Notes: a model not told the origin generated them from the letters alone. DNA of 42,664 nt from Anaerolineaceae bacterium UBA2274 (GCA_002347705.1 DDWY01000099.1:4177-46840), one strand, 5' to 3'; positions 23,296 to 31,911 are shown, counted from the first letter of the stretch. Program-made: numbers and translations.

Positions 23296-23602
23296 GAATT
23301 GTCATCCTGAAGGGAGTGAAGGATCCTGCCCATTCTCCGGTAAGATTCTTCGCTGAGGCCCGGAACGGCAGGATGTGTCCTACGTAGGGCGAGATTGAGG
23401 ACGTGGTAACTTTGTTTGCTTATAGGATCTTCCATCCTCAATCCGCCGTGCGCAGCCATTTTTCCACGCTAGGATTCATTATTGGCGGATTGAAAGCATA
23501 GAAATTTTCCAACCAATTATGATTCCTGTGCTTTCAATCTCGCCCTACAAAGATTTTTTACTAAGCTCAGAATGACAGACCTCGCTTAGAATAACAAACA
23601 GC
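23296..23602. other. Intergenic region occupied by one palindromic element
   Basis: Almost the whole gap between the convergent genes is the element at 23300-23577. No gene was found. Confidence 0.7.
23300..23577. repeat. Triple-nested inverted-repeat element
   Basis: Three concentric inverted repeats are visible. Outer: TGTCATCCTGA (23300-23310) with TCAGAATGACA (23567-23577), one mismatch. Middle: GTAGGGCGAGATTGA (23384-23398) with TCAATCTCGCCCTAC (23534-23548), perfect. Inner: TCAATCCGCC (23438-23447) with GGCGGATTGA (23484-23493), perfect. The left end resembles the sequence at 6638-6690. It is non-coding and looks like successive insertion of miniature elements. Confidence 0.75.
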
Positions 23603-24250
23603 TTACAACGGAAAAACACTCTCGGGATTCTGCTCTACGACAATCGCTTCAACCTGCCCCGCGCTGAGGTTGCCTAATTGACTGGTGAAAGACTCCACCT
23701 CTTCATCTTTGAGACGCACAGTTACCGTGATGTCTTCAAAAAACTCAGTGTCCAGTACTTGCCCATGGTGTGCTTCCATCAGCCTGACTGCCTGATCGTA
23801 TAAGCGATAAGGCGTTGCGAACATGAGGCTCGTCGTCGGCAGAAGTACGGCAGGTTTTACCCCCTTCAGCACCTCTCGCACAGCATCTCCATAAGCTCTC
23901 ACCAGCCCTCCTGTACCCAGCTTGGTGCCGCCAAAATAGCGCGTCACCACCACCGAGACGTTGCCGAGCCCGCTCCCCTGAAGCACCGCCAGCGCCGGTC
24001 TGCCCGCAGTGCCAGAGGGCTCCCCATCATCGCTGCAATGGGTGATAATGCTGTTGCTGTGCCCGATTATAAAGGCCGAGACGTTGTGCGAGGCCGAAGG
24101 ATGGCGCTCGCGCACCTTAGCCAGGTGGGCACGAGCCTCCTCAACGCTGCCAACCAGTTCCAAATCGGCAATGAAGCGTGAATTCACGACTAATATCTCG
24201 GTCTGGACAGGTTCAAGTGGTATCAGGCGTTGTTTGATCGGATCTTCCAT
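23603..24250 (-). CDS. yigZ: YigZ/IMPACT family protein (UPF0029)
   Basis: The 215-residue protein has the IMPACT N-terminal domain core: SRFIADL, ASHNVSAFI, SDDGEPSGTAGRPAL (73-87), GLGNVSVVVTRYFGGTKLGTGGLVRAY (95-120), then a DUF1949-like C-terminal ferredoxin-fold domain. Family members are cytoplasmic; the eukaryotic homologue IMPACT regulates translation through Gcn1, and bacterial roles remain unsettled. ATG at 24250 is chosen because the longer frame (to 24298) would overlap the divergent gene and adds 16 unrelated residues. Divergent from the DUF1294 gene, sharing a region of about 40 bases that contains TATAAT at 24263-24268. Confidence 0.88.
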   Translation of the reverse strand: MEDPIKQRLIPLEPVQTEILVVNSRFIADLELVGSVEEARAHLAKVRERHPSASHNVSAFIIGHSNSIITHCSDDGEPSGTAGRPALAVLQGSGLGNVSVVVTRYFGGTKLGTGGLVRAYGDAVREVLKGVKPAVLLPTTSLMFATPYRLYDQAVRLMEAHHGQVLDTEFFEDITVTVRLKDEEVESFTSQLGNLSAGQVEAIVVEQNPESVFPL

Positions 24251-24288
24251 GTAAATCAGCACTATAATACATCGATTATAGCTCTTAG

Positions 24289-24564
24289 ATGAGGTCATCC
24301 TTGAACGAAACTGTACTACTACTTGCGATTCCCTTAAATTTCATTAATTTCCTGCTGTTTGGTTACGATAAGTTCCAAGCCAAACAGGGTGGCTGGCGCA
24401 TCCCGGAACGATCGCTGCTGGGATTGACACTGCTTGGTGGTGGTATCGGTGGTCTGGCTGGGATGCTGCTATTCAGGCACAAAATTCGCAAGAATATTTT
24501 CTGGGTTACAGCATTTGTGGGAATTGGACTTCTGATCTATCTGACCATTTTTTGGCACAGTTAA
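24289..24564 (+). CDS. DUF1294 small membrane protein
   Basis: The 91-residue protein has three hydrophobic segments and the family signature NFLLFGYDKFQAKQGGWRIPE (a Y-DK-A...WRIPE pattern) followed by LLGLTLLGGGIGGLAGMLLFRHKIRK. This is the DUF1294 family of inner membrane proteins with no established function. The start is uncertain: ATG at 24289 lacks a ribosome site, while TTG at 24301 has GAGGT (24291-24295) five bases upstream and would give an 87-residue protein. Confidence 0.85.
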   Translation: MRSSLNETVLLLAIPLNFINFLLFGYDKFQAKQGGWRIPERSLLGLTLLGGGIGGLAGMLLFRHKIRKNIFWVTAFVGIGLLIYLTIFWHS

Positions 24565-24736
24565 ACTCTGCTTGCAAGCAATCCTGAGCGCAAAATTTGA
24601 CCTGGAAAAGGGTTCACCGAGAATGATCCCAAAGCAAATAACAGAATAGTTGTAAAATTTTTCCGCAATCATTTCACTTGTGTGCTATATTTAATAAATT
24701 AGCAAATAGTCCTGCCCTTGGAGAGGAAGGATAACT

Positions 24737-26590
24737 GTGGTTGACATTCAGAATATTTCTGAGATTCGTCCATCAATTTCGGATGAGTTTTCGGTTGGCA
24801 CTTTTGTGCCCCGAACGGAAGCCATACAACGCGCCTATGCATGGGGGCAACAGGTGCATGCTGGGCAAGTTCGCCTTTCAGGCGAGCCTTATTTTGAGAC
24901 GCATTGCGCCTGGGTTGCAGCCTTTGTTGACAAGCTGGTGCAAAAAGAATCCTGGACTATCGCCGCCCTGCTTCACGATACCGTTGAAGACCAGGGCGAA
25001 ACTTTCGACGAGATCAAAGCCCTTTTCCCTGGAACTTTAGGCGAAGAAGTGGCACACATCATTGACGGGTTGACAAAAATGAGCAATCCGCGGGATGGTT
25101 CCACGCGCGAGATAGAGACCCTGCGCAAAATTGCCATGTTTCGTGATCCGGCAGTCTTCGTGGTGAAACTGGCCGACAAAAGTCACAACATGATGACCTT
25201 GCACTACCAATCCCCGGGCAAGCAGTGGCAGAAAGCCACGGAAGCGATCCGCGCTTACGGAAAACTTGCTGGCATTTTGAACTGCTACCGTTGGCGCCGC
25301 TGGATCGAAGATATGGCATTTCCTTACGCCGAACCCGCCTCTTTCAACAAAGTAAAAAACAAGATCGATTCAGACCCCCGCCTCAACATCAACTTCATAC
25401 GCTACTATCTCAATGAGCTGGGCAACCTGATGGATGCTGAAGGCGTGGAGGGGTCGGTTCGTTTCACGGTCAACGGATATTGGCAGTCCTGGGATAAGCT
25501 GCAGCGCATGGCGCGCAGCCACCGCACTTCGTTGGAGGACTTTTCGGCGGTCAACGATATCGTTAGTTTCCGCATGCTGGTGCGAGACGACGACGAAACA
25601 GCCTGCTACAGGTTGCTATCACGTGTGAACCGTTATTTCAGCCGCAATCTGGACCAGGATCGTTTTGATGATTACATTGCGTCCCCACAAAATGGTTATC
25701 GCGCGCTGCAGGTGACCGCCTACCTGCCAGGAACAGGCGCAATAGAAGTCGCCATTGCGACTGAGAGCATGGAGGGTGAGAACACCTGGGGGGTCATCTA
25801 TGCCATCAATCATGATCAGGACATCAGTAGTTACAGACCGGTGCAGATCCTGACGCCTTTTGGCGGCACGCGCTTCCTGCAGGAAGGCAGCACTGTGCTG
25901 GATGGCGTTGCGGCAATCCAGGAGTTTTACCTCGACAAGATTCACAAAGTCCTGGTCAACGGAGAAGAACGGCACCTTTATGACACGCTAAATCCCGGGG
26001 ACGTCGTTGAGGTCCTGAGCGGTGGACCTCACAAAACACCTGAACCCGATTGGCTGAACCACTGTAACGCCTCCACCGCACGCTTGCTGCGAAACGTCTT
26101 AGCCAGGGTCAATCTCAAGGAAGCCAGCCGCCGAGGGCGGGAACTGATCCACAACATTATCTCCGCGCGGGGTATTTTGGACCTTGATGACGTGTGGGCT
26201 TTGGATTCAAATCGGATTGAAGCTTTGCTCGGGCTCTTAGCCTGCGCAAACCTGGACGATTTATATGCTGCCATCGGCGGTGGCTCAATCTCCTCCGATG
26301 AATTCGAGAACGCTCTCGATCTGGTGGGCATCTCACGCACAGCTCTGCGCTGGACATCACTGCTCGTGGAAGGACCTCAAGCCACCAATCGCCCTGGCGG
26401 ATTGGCATATTTTGCGAGTCTTGTTTCAGAGGTGGGGGGAAATATCCTGAGAACGGTCAGTTCCACCTCCAAGAGCGGCGATTTCCGCTTGCGGATGATT
26501 TTAGGCGGCATTGAAGAGGAACAGCGCCAGGTCTTAATAGATCGTTTCAATGCCAGCCGTTTCCCAATCACCAAGGTGGAAATCGCTTAG
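24737..26590 (+). CDS. Divergent RelA/SpoT homologue (HD hydrolase, synthetase-like, TGS)
   Basis: The 617-residue protein has the RSH domain order. The HD hydrolase domain (about 25-195) is complete in its motifs: His41 and His56 in HAGQVRLSGEPYFETH, HDTVED (80-85), and KLADKSHN (Asp147). A synthetase-like domain follows (about 235-360; VNDIVSFRMLV, DYIASPQNGYRALQVT), then a TGS domain (about 370-430; ILTPFGGTRFLQEGSTVLD, LNPGDVVEVLS), an alpha-helical part and a C-terminal ACT-like region. The usual synthetase entry motif (GRPKHIYSI) is replaced by NGYWQSWDKLQRM, so pppGpp synthesis may be lost while hydrolysis is kept. It is shorter than standard Rel (700-780). GTG at 24737 follows GAGGAAGG (24723-24730). 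Confidence 0.82.
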   Translation: MVDIQNISEIRPSISDEFSVGTFVPRTEAIQRAYAWGQQVHAGQVRLSGEPYFETHCAWVAAFVDKLVQKESWTIAALLHDTVEDQGETFDEIKALFPGTLGEEVAHIIDGLTKMSNPRDGSTREIETLRKIAMFRDPAVFVVKLADKSHNMMTLHYQSPGKQWQKATEAIRAYGKLAGILNCYRWRRWIEDMAFPYAEPASFNKVKNKIDSDPRLNINFIRYYLNELGNLMDAEGVEGSVRFTVNGYWQSWDKLQRMARSHRTSLEDFSAVNDIVSFRMLVRDDDETACYRLLSRVNRYFSRNLDQDRFDDYIASPQNGYRALQVTAYLPGTGAIEVAIATESMEGENTWGVIYAINHDQDISSYRPVQILTPFGGTRFLQEGSTVLDGVAAIQEFYLDKIHKVLVNGEERHLYDTLNPGDVVEVLSGGPHKTPEPDWLNHCNASTARLLRNVLARVNLKEASRRGRELIHNIISARGILDLDDVWALDSNRIEALLGLLACANLDDLYAAIGGGSISSDEFENALDLVGISRTALRWTSLLVEGPQATNRPGGLAYFASLVSEVGGNILRTVSSTSKSGDFRLRMILGGIEEEQRQVLIDRFNASRFPITKVEIA

Positions 26591-26689
26591 AAGAGCAACC
26601 TGTTTATCCATTTTTTAACCCGTGTTAGAATCAGACGGAAATCTAAACCAGACTTTGAGAGTTGGGTTTTTGAAAGGTCATTAATCTGT

Positions 26690-28333
26690 ATGCAAAAAAG
26701 AGAAACCAGAGCATTCCTGACTTCAATCGGGCTCTCACTGATTGCCTTCTTTTCACTCTTACTGCCAAACCTGGCATCTGCTTCAAACAACAATCCACAG
26801 GGAATCGGTCCTGGCGGAACAGGACCCACCCAGCCAGAATTCGGTGATGCAAAAGTTGAAGCATACTACTTCTACTCAACCACTTGCAGCCACTGCATGG
26901 ATATCCTGCAGAATATTGTGCAGCCACTGGAGGCTCAATACCCTGGCTTGCTGGGATTCAGGCTGGTGGAACTAAGCGAAAGCGTCAATTACGAAGCTCT
27001 CATGAAAGCTGAAAGCGCTTTTGGGATCGGAGCCAGTGACCGGGGTTTGCCGGTTGTGTTAATTGGAAATGAGATGCTCAACGGTGAAGAGCAGACACGG
27101 GCTCGCCTTGTGGAACTGGTGGAAACCGGGCTCGCAGGAGAAGGCGTTGAACTTCCCGAAATTCCCGGGGTGGATCCTGCTACGCTGGTGATCTCCAAGG
27201 TTCAGCCTGATCCCGATGGCGCTTTGGTTTGCAGCCCTGATAACCCTGATGCGTGTGAAATTGCCGCGCCGATCTATGCCGCATATTTTTATCAGACTGG
27301 CTGCAAGGAATGCGACCGGGCTGAAACAGACATGGTCTATTTACAGTCCAAATACCCCCAATTGATCATCGAGGAATTCAATATTTTCGATGAAGCCGCG
27401 ATGGCTGAGTGGATGGCAGCACGGGTTGGTGTGGAGAAGAACTTCAATACTCCTGCCCTTTTCATTGGCGATTACGCGTGGATTGACGAGTCAGAATTTA
27501 CGCCCGACTTAATTGATCCGGTTTTGCAGGAACTGAGTGTCGAAGGCTCCCCCGCTTTTTGGAAGGATTACAACCCTGAGGAGGGCAACAACGCCCTGAT
27601 CGACCGATTTGAGCGGATGGGTTGGCTGGCTGTGGTGTTGGCAGGCTTGGTGGATGGGTTGAATCCTTGCGCCTTTGCCACGATCATTTTCTTTGTGTCC
27701 TATTTATCGCTGAGCGGTAAAAAAGGCAAAGAAATCTTGATCACCGGTGCCAGTTTTACCGTGGGCGTCTTTATCGCATATCTGCTGGTGGGACTCGGTT
27801 TTTATAAAGTACTAGACTTGATCTCAGGCTTTACTTCCGTCATCAGCAAGGTCGTTTACATCTTCACGGCAGTCTTATGCCTGGTGCTGGCAGTCCTGAG
27901 CATCCGCGACTTTATCAAGGTACGGAAGGGCGACCTGAGCGATATGGCATTGAAGCTTCCTGAGCCCCTGCGCAAACGCATCAATCAGACAGTCCGGGAA
28001 GGACGCAAAGCCAGCAGTTACGTTCTTGGAGCATTTGTAACCGGGCTGCTGATCTCACTGCTCGAGCTAGCCTGCACAGGTCAAATTTATCTGCCGGTGA
28101 TTATATCGATGAGCTCAGTCCCGGAGATGCGCGCGCAGGCACTGCTTTACCTGGTGCTTTACAACCTGATGTTCATTGTTCCGCTGATCATCGTCTTCAT
28201 CCTGGCATATTATGGCACAACATCAAAGCAGTTTACCGATTTTCTGCGCAAGCACGCTGGAGCGGTCAAGATCGGCATGGCGATTGTCTTCCTCTTGTTA
28301 GCAGCGTGGCTGATTGTCTCACTTCTGAAGTAA
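26690..28333 (+). CDS. Double-thioredoxin / CcdA-DsbD fusion membrane protein
   Basis: The 547-residue protein has a signal peptide or anchor (1-32), then two thioredoxin-like domains outside the membrane. The first has CSHC (Cys66, Cys69) with cis-proline P121 in RGLPVVLIG. The second has CKEC (Cys205, Cys208) with P255 in NTPALFIG. A CcdA/DsbD membrane domain of six helices follows from about residue 310, with its redox cysteine pair in GLNPCAFAT (Cys327) and LACTGQIYLP (Cys462). The likely task is to pass electrons from cytoplasmic thioredoxin across the membrane to the exposed thioredoxin domains. Those in turn reduce or isomerise disulphides on exported proteins, or feed cytochrome c maturation. 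It is unusual in having two tandem thioredoxin units N-terminal of the membrane domain. A terminator follows. Confidence 0.85.
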   Translation: MQKRETRAFLTSIGLSLIAFFSLLLPNLASASNNNPQGIGPGGTGPTQPEFGDAKVEAYYFYSTTCSHCMDILQNIVQPLEAQYPGLLGFRLVELSESVNYEALMKAESAFGIGASDRGLPVVLIGNEMLNGEEQTRARLVELVETGLAGEGVELPEIPGVDPATLVISKVQPDPDGALVCSPDNPDACEIAAPIYAAYFYQTGCKECDRAETDMVYLQSKYPQLIIEEFNIFDEAAMAEWMAARVGVEKNFNTPALFIGDYAWIDESEFTPDLIDPVLQELSVEGSPAFWKDYNPEEGNNALIDRFERMGWLAVVLAGLVDGLNPCAFATIIFFVSYLSLSGKKGKEILITGASFTVGVFIAYLLVGLGFYKVLDLISGFTSVISKVVYIFTAVLCLVLAVLSIRDFIKVRKGDLSDMALKLPEPLRKRINQTVREGRKASSYVLGAFVTGLLISLLELACTGQIYLPVIISMSSVPEMRAQALLYLVLYNLMFIVPLIIVFILAYYGTTSKQFTDFLRKHAGAVKIGMAIVFLLLAAWLIVSLLK

Positions 28334-28359
28334 GATCATTGTTGGTCTGAGCCTTACAG

Positions 28360-28390
28360 AGACACTCTTGAGAAAGAGTGTCTTTTTTTC
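28360..28390 (+). terminator. Intrinsic terminator after the thioredoxin/CcdA gene
   Basis: AGACACTCTT (28360-28369) pairs perfectly with AAGAGTGTCT (28374-28383) around a GAGA loop, followed by a T run. Confidence 0.9.
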
Positions 28391-28774
28391 CGACAGATTA
28401 TTAGTAGTGAACGGGGTTAACTTACAGGCACAAAAGGGGGTGTGACGATCTTGCTTTTATTTTTATGTAGACCCAAATAGAGAGATTGCAACACCCTGCT
28501 TCGCGGGCACAGGCTGCTGCGCTCGCAATGACGAACGTCCTGTCATTGCGAGACCTTTGCCAGGAATAAATAGTTGTGGCACTAAGGAATAATTTGGCAA
28601 AGGTCGCGGCAATCTAAAATGTATGTATTCAAGCAAAAACCGGCGGTTACGGATGATTGATTCGTGTCACATATCAGCAGTTTAGATTGCTTCTCAACTG
28701 AGGTTCGCAATGATAGATTAACCGACAGATCAATGCGCAAGGTTCGCAATACCCAAAGGATACGATGTGATAAA
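28391..28774. other. Repeat-bearing intergenic region
   Basis: No gene is seen. It includes a CCCTGCTTCGCGGGCAC module (28492-28510) shared with 5940-5955, the palindromic element at 28541-28620, and a TTTAGATTGC...CGCAATGA module at 28679-28715 shared with 2628-2651. Confidence 0.65.
28541..28620. repeat. Palindromic dispersed repeat, copy 2 (inverted relative to copy 1)
   Basis: TGTCATTGCGAGACCTTTGC at the left and GGCAAAGGTCGCGGCAATCT at the right form the arms. The reverse complement of the whole stretch aligns with 6249-6328 with only scattered differences, mostly in the loop. Confidence 0.72.
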
Positions 28775-29434
28775 TTAAAAATTGAATTTCTTTGCGACGC
28801 GGGCAAAGGTCGAGATCATGTGAACGTAGAGCCCGGAAAGCTCACCGCTGATGGTCGCCTCGCGAGCGGCCGCGCGCAAACTTTCGGCATCATCAAAACG
28901 GGGCATCGTCATACTGGCACGCCCCAACTCGTTCAGCATATGCGCATCGCTGCCTGCCATCAGAGCTTTCCCATTTTCAAGAGCAAACAAGTAAGCTTCT
29001 TTGTTGTATTCCTCTCGCCGGCAGCGGGCATTGAAGACCTCCAGCCCGTCAACGTAAGGCAGGATCTGGTCAAGTGTTTTCTCCGTCCACCAACTGCGGT
29101 GCGGGTCAAAAGGATGGGCCAGGCTGATGAAAGCCCCCTGCCCGCGCAAACGCCGCACGACCTCCACGGCTGGCAGACCCTGCGGTATCTCTTCGGTCAT
29201 AAAGTAACCCAAGAATTCACCTTCTGGCGTCAAAATTTCCTCTGCCAGGATCACGCGATCCGGCGCCATTTTTTGTGCCTTGAGCGCGCCCTGCATGCTG
29301 CCATGATCAGTGATGGCAATTTTATCAATTCCCCGCTCATCACAGGCTTTGAGCAGCGCGCTCAATTCCACCAGGCTATCAGGGGAATGAACCGTATGGC
29401 AGTGAAATTCTGCCCTGATTGAGGCTTCGCTCAT
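28775..29434 (-). CDS. PHP-domain metal-dependent phosphoesterase
   Basis: The 219-residue protein has the full set of PHP metal-binding motifs: EFHCHT (His11, His13), ITDHG (Asp43, His44), a Glu in ILAEEIL (65-66), AHPFD (His107), GLEVFNAR (Glu132) and GSDAH (Asp163, His165). This is the trinuclear phosphoesterase site found in histidinol phosphatase, YciV/RNase AM and polymerase PHP domains. The specific substrate cannot be told; the length and motif order suit the small YciV-like group. Its ATG overlaps the alr stop as ATGA, so it is co-translated with alanine racemase. Confidence 0.85.
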   Translation of the reverse strand: MSEASIRAEFHCHTVHSPDSLVELSALLKACDERGIDKIAITDHGSMQGALKAQKMAPDRVILAEEILTPEGEFLGYFMTEEIPQGLPAVEVVRRLRGQGAFISLAHPFDPHRSWWTEKTLDQILPYVDGLEVFNARCRREEYNKEAYLFALENGKALMAGSDAHMLNELGRASMTMPRFDDAESLRAAAREATISGELSGLYVHMISTFARVAKKFNF

Positions 29435-30555
29435 TCGTTATAGATCCTGGGAAGGCGGTCAGCCAGGCCGCAGACTACTTCGTAGTTGATGGTGCCCCAA
29501 CGTTTGGCGACTTCATCCACGCTCAAGGTTTCATCACCCTGCGTACCAATGATGACGATTTCATCGCCCACCCTGGCATCCGGGACGCTGTCGAGCTGGA
29601 GCATGCATTGGTCCATGCAAACCCTGCCGACAATATCCACACGCTTACCGCCCACCAGAACCTGCTGATTCTCGGCACGGCGGAAACCATCGCCATACCC
29701 TGTGGGCATGACTCCAATACGCTCGTCTTTGCTGGTCACATAAGTGGATCCGTAGCTGATACCCTGACCAGCGGGGAAATTGTGGAGCGATATGATGCGG
29801 GCTTTCCAGGTGAGGGCAGGTTTGAAACCATCCGGCAAGGTATCGCCAGTCGGGGACATGCCAAAGAGGATGTCTCCTGGACGGACGATGTCGTAGTAGG
29901 ACTGGGGGAAGTTCAGCACGGCAGCAGAGTTGGCGGCGTGCACCTTTTCGGGTTTGAGCCCCTTGCTTTCAAGATCGTCCAGGAGCTCGTTAAATACAGC
30001 CAGCTGCCCGGGGGTAGAGTTCGACTCGGGTTCGTCGGCACGGGCAAGATGGGTGAAGATGCCGTCCACCATGAGAGCGGTGCCTTTTATCCCTTCGAGG
30101 AAGGGCGCAACAAGTTCAGGGTTCATGCCGAGGCGGCCCATGCCAGTCTCGACCTTTAGATGAGCATGCAGCGTGCCGCCGTGGATGTTGACATAATCGA
30201 GGTAATTCTGCGCCAGCTCGGGGTCAAAGAGTGCCACGGTGATATTATGCTCAATGGCTTCTGGGACTTTGGCTGCGGGGGTGAAACCCAGCACCAAGAG
30301 TTTGCAGGAGATGCCCCCACGGCGCAGGGCAAGCGCTTCTTCGATGCGCGCCACTCCAATCCAGGTGGCGCCGCCAGCGATGGCAGCCTGGGCGGCAGGG
30401 CGTGCGCCGTGACCGTAGCCATTGGCTTTGATCACAGCCATCACCTCCGCCCCTGTCTTTTCACGGATCAGGGCGGCGTTGTTCTTGATGGCTTTGAGGT
30501 CAATCTCGAGCCAGGTTGAGTAAGTGTTGATATCCACGAGGGAAAAGTATATCAC
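29431..30555 (-). CDS. alr: Alanine racemase
   Basis: This fold-type III PLP enzyme interconverts L- and D-alanine for peptidoglycan. It has the Schiff-base lysine in AVIKANGYGHG (Lys43 counted from the longer start), the catalytic tyrosine in GISYGSTYVT, MPTGYGDG, and the metal/carboxylate region GRVCMDQ. The length of about 370 residues is normal. The start is ambiguous between GTG 30555 and GTG 30537. The latter is favoured: it begins near the conserved TYSTWLEIDL, and TATACT (minus 30550-30545) sits 7 bases upstream, giving a leaderless transcript; neither start has a ribosome site. It overlaps the PHP gene downstream by four bases. Confidence 0.92.
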   Translation of the reverse strand: MIYFSLVDINTYSTWLEIDLKAIKNNAALIREKTGAEVMAVIKANGYGHGARPAAQAAIAGGATWIGVARIEEALALRRGGISCKLLVLGFTPAAKVPEAIEHNITVALFDPELAQNYLDYVNIHGGTLHAHLKVETGMGRLGMNPELVAPFLEGIKGTALMVDGIFTHLARADEPESNSTPGQLAVFNELLDDLESKGLKPEKVHAANSAAVLNFPQSYYDIVRPGDILFGMSPTGDTLPDGFKPALTWKARIISLHNFPAGQGISYGSTYVTSKDERIGVMPTGYGDGFRRAENQQVLVGGKRVDIVGRVCMDQCMLQLDSVPDARVGDEIVIIGTQGDETLSVDEVAKRWGTINYEVVCGLADRLPRIYNE

Positions 30556-30615
30556 TTACGAGGAAAATTGATGAAGCAGCAATTTCAGCAACTTCATGGG
30601 GCAGCCTTTTACTTA

Positions 30616-30700
30616 AATTATGGATGGAGAAAATACAAGCGGTGCAGATGGGGTCATGAGGCTGGGAGCGAGGCGAGCAATACTTTCTCCATCCACAAAT
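30616..30700. repeat. Inverted repeat upstream of tgt
   Basis: TGGATGGAGAAA (30621-30632) and TTTCTCCATCCA (30684-30695) are perfect inverted arms, with the similarity extending outward by several A/T-rich bases on both sides. The loop of about 51 bases is G-rich. It could be a small mobile-type repeat or a long hairpin in the alr-tgt intergenic region. Confidence 0.6.
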
Positions 30701-30789
30701 TATAAAAAAGCGCTTCCTTAAGTCTGATCCCGACATGGAACAAAACAAAAAAGGTACAATTGGGGAAGTTTTTTGAGAGGATGTCAGGC

Positions 30790-31911
30790 ATGTTTGAGTG
30801 GTTAATAAAAGCTGAAGATGGCGCAGCTCGCGCCGGTGAGTTTCACACCTCACACGGAGTGATCGAAACGCCGGTTTTCGCCCCGGTTGGCACCCAGGCC
30901 ACCGTCAAAGCCATCACGCCCTCCCAACTCGAAGAGCTCGGCGCCACGCTGGTCCTCTCCAACACCTACCATCTCTTCCTGAGACCCGGCGACGAGTTGG
31001 TAGCGCAGATGGGTGGATTGCATCAGTTCATGCAATGGCATAAGCCAATGCTGACGGATTCAGGCGGTTTCCAGGTCTTTTCGCTCTCGAACACGCGCAA
31101 AATCGACCCCGACGGCGTGACTTTCAAGTCCCACATTGACGGATCCATGAAACGCCTGACGCCCGAGAGCTCGATCGCGATCCAGGAGAACCTTGGCGCT
31201 GATATCATCATGGCATTCGACGAATGCGCGGACCCCCTGAACCACGACTACTCCAAAGAAGCCATGGAACGCACCCACCTCTGGGCTCAGCGCTGCCTGG
31301 ATGCCAAGAAAAGAGATGACCAGGCGCTGTTTGGGATTGTGCAGGGCGGGATTTTTGAGGATCTGCGCACAGAATCAGCCCAAGTGATCAGCAGCATGGG
31401 CTTTCCCGGGCATGCCATCGGCGGGCTTTCGGTGGGCGAAGGAAAAGCTGATATGTATCGCACCATTGAGGTTGTCAATGCTGTTCTACCCAAAGACAAA
31501 CCACGCTACCTGATGGGCGTCGGCACCCCAGAAGACTTGATTGAGGGCGTTCTGCGGGGCATAGACATTTTCGACTGCGTCCTGCCCACCCGCCTGGCAC
31601 GCCACAACACTGCCATGACCAATTTTGGCAGACTGAATTTGATGAACGCCGCTTTTGCCCGGGACGAGCGTCCGATTGACGAGGAGTGCCAGTGTTACAC
31701 CTGCCGCACCTTCAGCCGGGCTTACCTGCGTCATCTGATCGTCGCCAAAGAGATGCTGGCAGCCACGCTGCTTTCAATCCATAATTTGCACACCCTGCTG
31801 GAGCTGGCGCGCAATCTGCGCGGAGCGATCCTGGCAGGTAACTTGAACACTTTTGCAGACGAGGCTTTAGCCAAACTTGGCATCGCACGCATTCCGGAGG
31901 TTCATCCATGA
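30790..31911 (+). CDS. tgt: tRNA-guanine transglycosylase (queuine tRNA-ribosyltransferase)
   Basis: The enzyme exchanges guanine 34 in GUN-anticodon tRNAs for preQ1, a step towards queuosine. It carries HGVIETPVFAPVGTQATVK near the N-terminus, LTDSGGFQVFSL with Asp90, the nucleophile region DIFDCVLPTRLARH, and the zinc site CQCYTC plus a histidine in SIHNLH. ATG at 30790 is chosen: it has GAGAGG (30775-30780) nine bases upstream and gives the family-typical start MFEWLIKAED (373 residues). The frame is open further, to 30760. It overlaps uppP by ATGA. No queuosine biosynthesis genes are in the window. Confidence 0.95.
   Translation: MFEWLIKAEDGAARAGEFHTSHGVIETPVFAPVGTQATVKAITPSQLEELGATLVLSNTYHLFLRPGDELVAQMGGLHQFMQWHKPMLTDSGGFQVFSLSNTRKIDPDGVTFKSHIDGSMKRLTPESSIAIQENLGADIIMAFDECADPLNHDYSKEAMERTHLWAQRCLDAKKRDDQALFGIVQGGIFEDLRTESAQVISSMGFPGHAIGGLSVGEGKADMYRTIEVVNAVLPKDKPRYLMGVGTPEDLIEGVLRGIDIFDCVLPTRLARHNTAMTNFGRLNLMNAAFARDERPIDEECQCYTCRTFSRAYLRHLIVAKEMLAATLLSIHNLHTLLELARNLRGAILAGNLNTFADEALAKLGIARIPEVHP

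Noticed and set aside
28664..30159. Two long plus-strand frames (28664-29422 and 29419-30159)
   Set aside because: They mirror the PHP and alr genes on the minus strand and show no recognisable motifs.
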